This document shows positions 52,211 through 64,000 of a stretch of 64,000 nt of DNA, one piece after another (positions within the stretch are counted from its first letter, which is position 1; each line of letters starts with the position of its first letter). The notes under the pieces are model-generated. The model did no database searches, was not told the origin of the DNA, and saw only the letters and a program-made list of their open reading frames with translations. The DNA comes from Pyxidicoccus caerfyrddinensis (GTDB taxonomy: Bacteria > Myxococcota > Myxococcia > Myxococcales > Myxococcaceae). Position numbers and translations under genes: made by a program. The stretch spans positions 372,001 to 436,000 of the forward strand of contig NZ_JAAIYA010000007.1 of the NCBI RefSeq assembly GCF_010894405.1. The letters run 5' to 3'.

Positions 52211-53803
52211 ATGTCCGAGCCGACGCTGTACCTGAAGCAGAACGTCATCACCGAGCCGCTGTACAACCAGTGGTACGCGTGGTGGTACCTGGTGTCCCCG
52301 ATGACGGCGCCACTCTTCGTGGCCAACCTCCATGTGAAGATCATGGAGTCGTTCGTGGCCAACCCGGCCATCCACGTGGCGGCCCTCAAGAGCCCGGCGC
52401 TCCGCGGCGGCCCCTACCTCAACTACGGCGTGGACCGGGTGGAGGGCGTCAAGGCGCTGCTGGAGCGCACCCTGCGCGAGGAGGCCCTGTCGCTCAAGTA
52501 CGCCCAGGCGATGCTGGACCTGGACAAGCTGCTGGCCAGCGCGGAGGGCTTCTCGCTGGAGGAGCTGTACCCGCGGGTGCCGGACCTGCTGCGCGGCTAC
52601 GTGGAGCTGACGTACGACCTGAACAACCGCGCCTCACCGCGCTTCTTCGAGTCGCTGCTCTACCTCAGCCCCTTCCACCGCGAGTCCTCGCAGAGCCTGT
52701 CCATGCGGCTCATCCACGGCGACGCGCGCCCGTATGTGTTCAGCACGCCGCGGCTGGACACGGACGACGGCAGCCTTATCGTCAAGACGCCCTTCCGCAA
52801 CGAGGCGATTGATCAGCTCTTCGCCATGCGGCGCACGCCCGGGCCGGTGGGGCCGGTGCGCGAGGCGCTGGGCGTCGAGGCCAAGGACCACGAGACGTTC
52901 TCCACCTTCTTCACGGACCAGCCGCCGCGCCCGGCCCCCAGATATGACGGCGAGGGCGTGCGCATCCGCTACTTCGGCCACGCGTGCGTGCTCATCGAGA
53001 CGCGCGAGGTCAGCATCCTGACGGACCCCGTCATCAGCTACGACTTCCCCTCGGAGCTGCCGCGCTACACCTACGCGGACCTGCCCGAGCACATCGACTA
53101 CGTCCTCATCACCCACGGACATGCCGACCACCTGATGTTCGAGCCGCTGCTCCAGCTGCGCCACCGCATCGGCACCCTCGTGGTGCCGGCCAGCAGCGGC
53201 GGCGGGCTGGTGGACCCCTCGCTCAAGCTGATGTTGCAGAACACCGGCTTCCGCAACGTGGTGGCCCTCAGCGAGATGGAGACCCTGCCGCTGCCGGGCG
53301 GACGGCTCATCGGCCTGCCCTTCATTGGCGAGCACGGCGACCTGAACATCCAGGCGAAGATTGCCCACCTCGTCCAGCTCGGGGGCAAGTCGCTGCTGAT
53401 GGCCGCGGACTCCAACGCGCTCGAGCCGCACCTGTACGAGCACCTCCACCGGGCGGTGGGCAACATCGACGTGATGTTCCTGGGCATGGAGTCCGAGGGC
53501 GGCCCGCTCAGCTGGATGTACGGCCCGCTGCTGCCCACCCCGCTGTCGCGCAAGATGGACCAGTCCCGGCGGCTCAACGGCTCCAACGCCGTGCGGGCCA
53601 TCGAAATCGTCCAGCGGCTCAAGCCCCAGCAGGTCTTCATCTACGCCATGGGTCAGGAACCCTGGCTGGGCCATGTGATGGTGATGGGCTACCACGAGAA
53701 CTCGCCGCAGCTCGTCGAGTCTCGCAAGCTCATGGAGTACTGCCGCGGCCAGGGCATCACCACCGGCCTGCCGTACGGCCAGGCGGAGTTCTTCCTGCGC
53801 TGA
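52211..53803 (+). CDS. CmlA-type diiron beta-hydroxylase of aminoacyl-carrier-protein substrates
   Basis: A 530-residue protein, the same size as CmlA. Residues 1-240 form the special N-terminal domain (PLYNQWYAWWYLVSPMTAPL, RGYVELTYDLNNRASPRFFE, YVFSTPRL). The C-terminal half is a metallo-beta-lactamase fold with THGHADHL. Its ligands H302, H304, D306, H307, E374 (GEHGDL) and D400 (MAADSN) sit at a constant distance of three residues from the numbering I recall for CmlA. The glutamate, which replaces the usual histidine of hydrolases, marks the oxygenase branch. CmlA-type enzymes hydroxylate the beta carbon of an amino acid bound to an NRPS carrier protein. The adjacent synthetase supplies such substrates. 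Confidence 0.87.
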   Translation: MSEPTLYLKQNVITEPLYNQWYAWWYLVSPMTAPLFVANLHVKIMESFVANPAIHVAALKSPALRGGPYLNYGVDRVEGVKALLERTLREEALSLKYAQAMLDLDKLLASAEGFSLEELYPRVPDLLRGYVELTYDLNNRASPRFFESLLYLSPFHRESSQSLSMRLIHGDARPYVFSTPRLDTDDGSLIVKTPFRNEAIDQLFAMRRTPGPVGPVREALGVEAKDHETFSTFFTDQPPRPAPRYDGEGVRIRYFGHACVLIETREVSILTDPVISYDFPSELPRYTYADLPEHIDYVLITHGHADHLMFEPLLQLRHRIGTLVVPASSGGGLVDPSLKLMLQNTGFRNVVALSEMETLPLPGGRLIGLPFIGEHGDLNIQAKIAHLVQLGGKSLLMAADSNALEPHLYEHLHRAVGNIDVMFLGMESEGGPLSWMYGPLLPTPLSRKMDQSRRLNGSNAVRAIEIVQRLKPQQVFIYAMGQEPWLGHVMVMGYHENSPQLVESRKLMEYCRGQGITTGLPYGQAEFFLR

Positions 53804-54127
53804 AGGACCTCGGCGTGCGCGCCGGGCTCGCGTCCAGCCGCTGCGGGTACCACTCCTGCGAAGTGCGAATTCGAGCCCTCCTTGCGGATGAAACCGCATG
53901 GGGGGTCGATGCCGTATTTGCGGGGCAGCTCCGCCTTTTCTCTTCCTGAGAAAAGCTGAAAGCGCGCCCCGTGCAGCTCGACGGCAGGCAGCCAACCTTG
54001 CACCGAGCTAGCAAATTTTTCAGGTATTGCTGGAAACAATACATTCGTTTAAATCAACAGACATCTTCGTGCCGTCGCGCCGCCCGTTCCAGGCGGGGCC
54101 GGCACCGTCGTCTCGAGGCCCCCCGAC
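53804..54127 (+). promoter_or_regulatory. Upstream control region of the lipopeptide synthetase
   Basis: No convincing gene lies here. Bases about 54008-54065 are strikingly AT-rich for this genome. Within them an inverted repeat, GTATTG at 54024-54029 and CAATAC at 54037-54042 with a 7-base spacer, is a candidate operator. The ATG of the synthetase is at 54128. I could not define -35/-10 boxes. Confidence 0.5.

Positions 54128-64000
<9,873 letters not shown>

Noticed and set aside
53860..53890. tRNA-like T-arm sequence (AATTCGAGCCC)
   Set aside because: No matching acceptor, D or anticodon stems could be found around it; no tRNA gene is supported anywhere in the window.
53757..54044. Minus-strand frame upstream of the NRPS
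   Set aside because: No domain, no ribosome binding site, and it overlaps the AT-rich promoter; not supported as a gene.

Overview
The window looks like a chromosomal segment of a myxobacterium of the Myxococcus/Corallococcus/Pyxidicoccus type. It is very GC-rich, with codon third positions almost all G or C. It encodes a MYXO-CTERM sorting tail, a DUF2378-type protein (a family known mainly from Myxococcales), an Imm11-type immunity protein (a family named after a Myxococcus xanthus gene), many lipoproteins, and large secondary-metabolite and secreted proteins. All calls come from reading the sequence and recalling protein families; no database search was run.

Layout. 1-3.7 kb: the end of glycogen phosphorylase, then a secreted lipase followed by a probable lipase foldase. 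3.8-7.4 kb (minus strand): a polymorphic-toxin module in which a catalytically dead ketosynthase-like protein, an AHH-type nuclease toxin and two immunity proteins (Imm11 type, Imm49 type) are tightly packed. 7.5-17 kb (minus): a sugar-porter MFS transporter, an M3 oligopeptidase and a 1857-residue lipoprotein of Ig-like repeats, FnIII modules and two lamin-tail domains. 17-29.4 kb: mostly core metabolism and replication. This part holds a 2,4-dienoyl-CoA reductase, a long U32 protein, TyrA with a fused chorismate mutase, an ECH1-like dienoyl-CoA isomerase, DnaE, a Spy-like periplasmic protein, an M14-like peptidase and an aldo/keto reductase. 29.4-37.5 kb (minus): a MYXO-CTERM GH88 enzyme, a three-gene cluster of two paralogous solute-binding proteins (one fused to a VWA domain) around a membrane/coiled-coil protein with no ABC permease or ATPase, two overlapping lipoprotein genes and a WGR protein.

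37.6-42.8 kb (plus): a relic of an IS91-type transposase, then an overlapping operon of ECF sigma factor, zinc-finger anti-sigma/DUF4384 protein and exported caspase-like protease, followed by a Kelch-type lipoprotein with a 177-bp tandem repeat. 43-50.9 kb: a DUF2378 gene that appears frameshifted, a divergent FAD monooxygenase/MarR pair sharing a palindromic operator, ProC, a small island between two 39-bp direct repeats, two secreted proteins, an epimerase and a hypothetical protein.

51.1-64 kb (plus): a nucleotidyltransferase-like gene, a CmlA-type diiron beta-hydroxylase whose metal ligands line up one by one with CmlA, and the first 3291 residues of a lipopeptide synthetase (FAAL-ACP-C-A-PCP-C-A-PCP-E-C...) that runs off the window. 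Together these predict an N-acylated lipopeptide carrying a beta-hydroxylated residue and a D-configured second residue.

The most promising candidates for undescribed biology are the permease-less SBP/VWA cluster, the sigma/anti-sigma/caspase operon, the dead-ketosynthase toxin module, and the CmlA-FAAL-NRPS biosynthetic locus.
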